A DNA stretch of 64,000 nt from Runella aurantiaca (GTDB taxonomy: Bacteria > Bacteroidota > Bacteroidia > Cytophagales > Spirosomataceae). The notes below the pieces were generated by a model. It saw nothing but the letters and a program-made list of their open reading frames with translations, was not told the DNA's origin and searched no databases. Numbering within the stretch: position 1 is the stretch's first letter; each line of letters starts with the position of its first letter. Below, one piece after another: positions 63,693-64,000 of this stretch. The stretch spans positions 42,293 to 106,292 of the forward strand of contig NZ_QPIW01000023.1 of assembly GCF_003339505.1 (NCBI RefSeq). The letters are read 5' to 3'. Made by a program: the position numbers and the translations under genes.

Positions 63693-64000
63693 TATGAATA
63701 ATTAAGCATAAAACCAGTGTTTTCTGCTTCTCCAACTGCCATAAAATGCCCTATATAGGGTATAAAAAGTGTATGATAGTAGCCATACACTTTCGGGCGA
63801 ATAATTATCAACAATCCATATTCTGTTAAATAAAAAATACTATCATGAAGAAAATTCTCATGCTCATAAGCCTGCAGGGCTTTCTCATAAAAAAAGGCAA
63901 GTAGAAGATTGCCGTATTTTTGTGGTGACTAAACTACAAAACTATGGTTACTGCGACTTGCCCATCCAAAGTTACACTATTTTTTGAGTGTTTATCCAAT
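63693..64000. other. Window end: palindrome, hairpin and possible mobile-element edge
   Basis: About 308 bp. It contains the palindrome CCCTATATAGGG (63749-63760) and a perfect hairpin AAAGTGTATG / CATACACTTT (63766-63775 and 63784-63793). A short frame beginning MKKILMLISLQGF (63845) looks like a signal-peptide start but stops after 19 codons. From 63944 an open frame (MVTATCPSKVTLFFECLSN) runs off the end of the window and might be the start of a transposase, which cannot be tested here. Confidence 0.35.

Noticed and set aside
1..64000. CRISPR arrays, rRNA and tRNA genes
   Set aside because: No regularly spaced direct repeats of CRISPR type and no rRNA or convincing tRNA sequence were seen on either strand when reading the intergenic regions.

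Overview
The window reads as chromosomal DNA of a Bacteroidota bacterium, most likely order Cytophagales (a Runella/Spirosoma/Dyadobacter-type relative). The grounds are promoters with the Bacteroidota TTTG / TAnnTTTG elements, periplasmic-TPR histidine kinases, DUF4199 and DUF3467 proteins, an HhH-domain beta-barrel protein, GH43-discoidin and cytochrome-LRR proteins, and moderate GC. The genus is an inference; family membership is not provable from the sequence alone.

Layout. 1-7.5 kb: end of an OmpA-type gene, an Hsp20-like protein, a P-loop kinase, an acyl-CoA dehydrogenase, a Tat-exported molybdenum hydroxylase (two subunits), leucyl/phenylalanyl-tRNA-protein transferase and a GDSL lipoprotein. 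7.5-23.6 kb: an accessory signalling region. It holds a five-gene operon (membrane FHA-protease, cytosolic Ser/Thr kinase, PP2C phosphatase, membrane Ser/Thr kinase, outer-membrane barrel), an unknown membrane protein with an ABC exporter, a four-gene coupled cassette (MFS transporter, two tiny signal-peptide/TM/RYRRAR peptides, a small polytopic protein), two tandem TPR histidine kinases and a NarL-type regulator. Three intergenic regions here share a repeated dyad, TAYAGG-N4-CCTRTA, which suggests one regulon.

23.7-36.9 kb: housekeeping and accessory genes (asnS, DUF3467, bestrophin, pyrB, GH43, ppc, an HhH barrel protein, mraY, a histidine phosphatase). 36.9-43.5 kb: a TPR protein, then about 0.5 kb packed with DnaA boxes that is probably the chromosomal origin, an Ig-like lipoprotein, mnmG and ybeY. 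43.6-55.3 kb: radical SAM, accD, and a division/cell-wall cluster read right to left as murD-ftsW-murG-murC-ftsQ-ftsA-ftsZ-alkD. mraY, normally next to murD, sits about 19 kb away on the other strand. 55.6-62.7 kb: a cytochrome-LRR protein coupled to a glycoside hydrolase, gcvH, a dihydroorotase-like protein lacking the usual HxH metal motif, a DUF4199 protein and a J-domain-like protein. 62.7-64 kb is AT-rich, nearly gene-free accessory DNA with hairpins and possibly the edge of a mobile element.

The most interesting observations are the RYRRAR peptide cassette, the three-promoter operator, the membrane-spanning kinase/FHA/protease module and the DnaA-box cluster. No tRNA, rRNA or CRISPR array was recognised.
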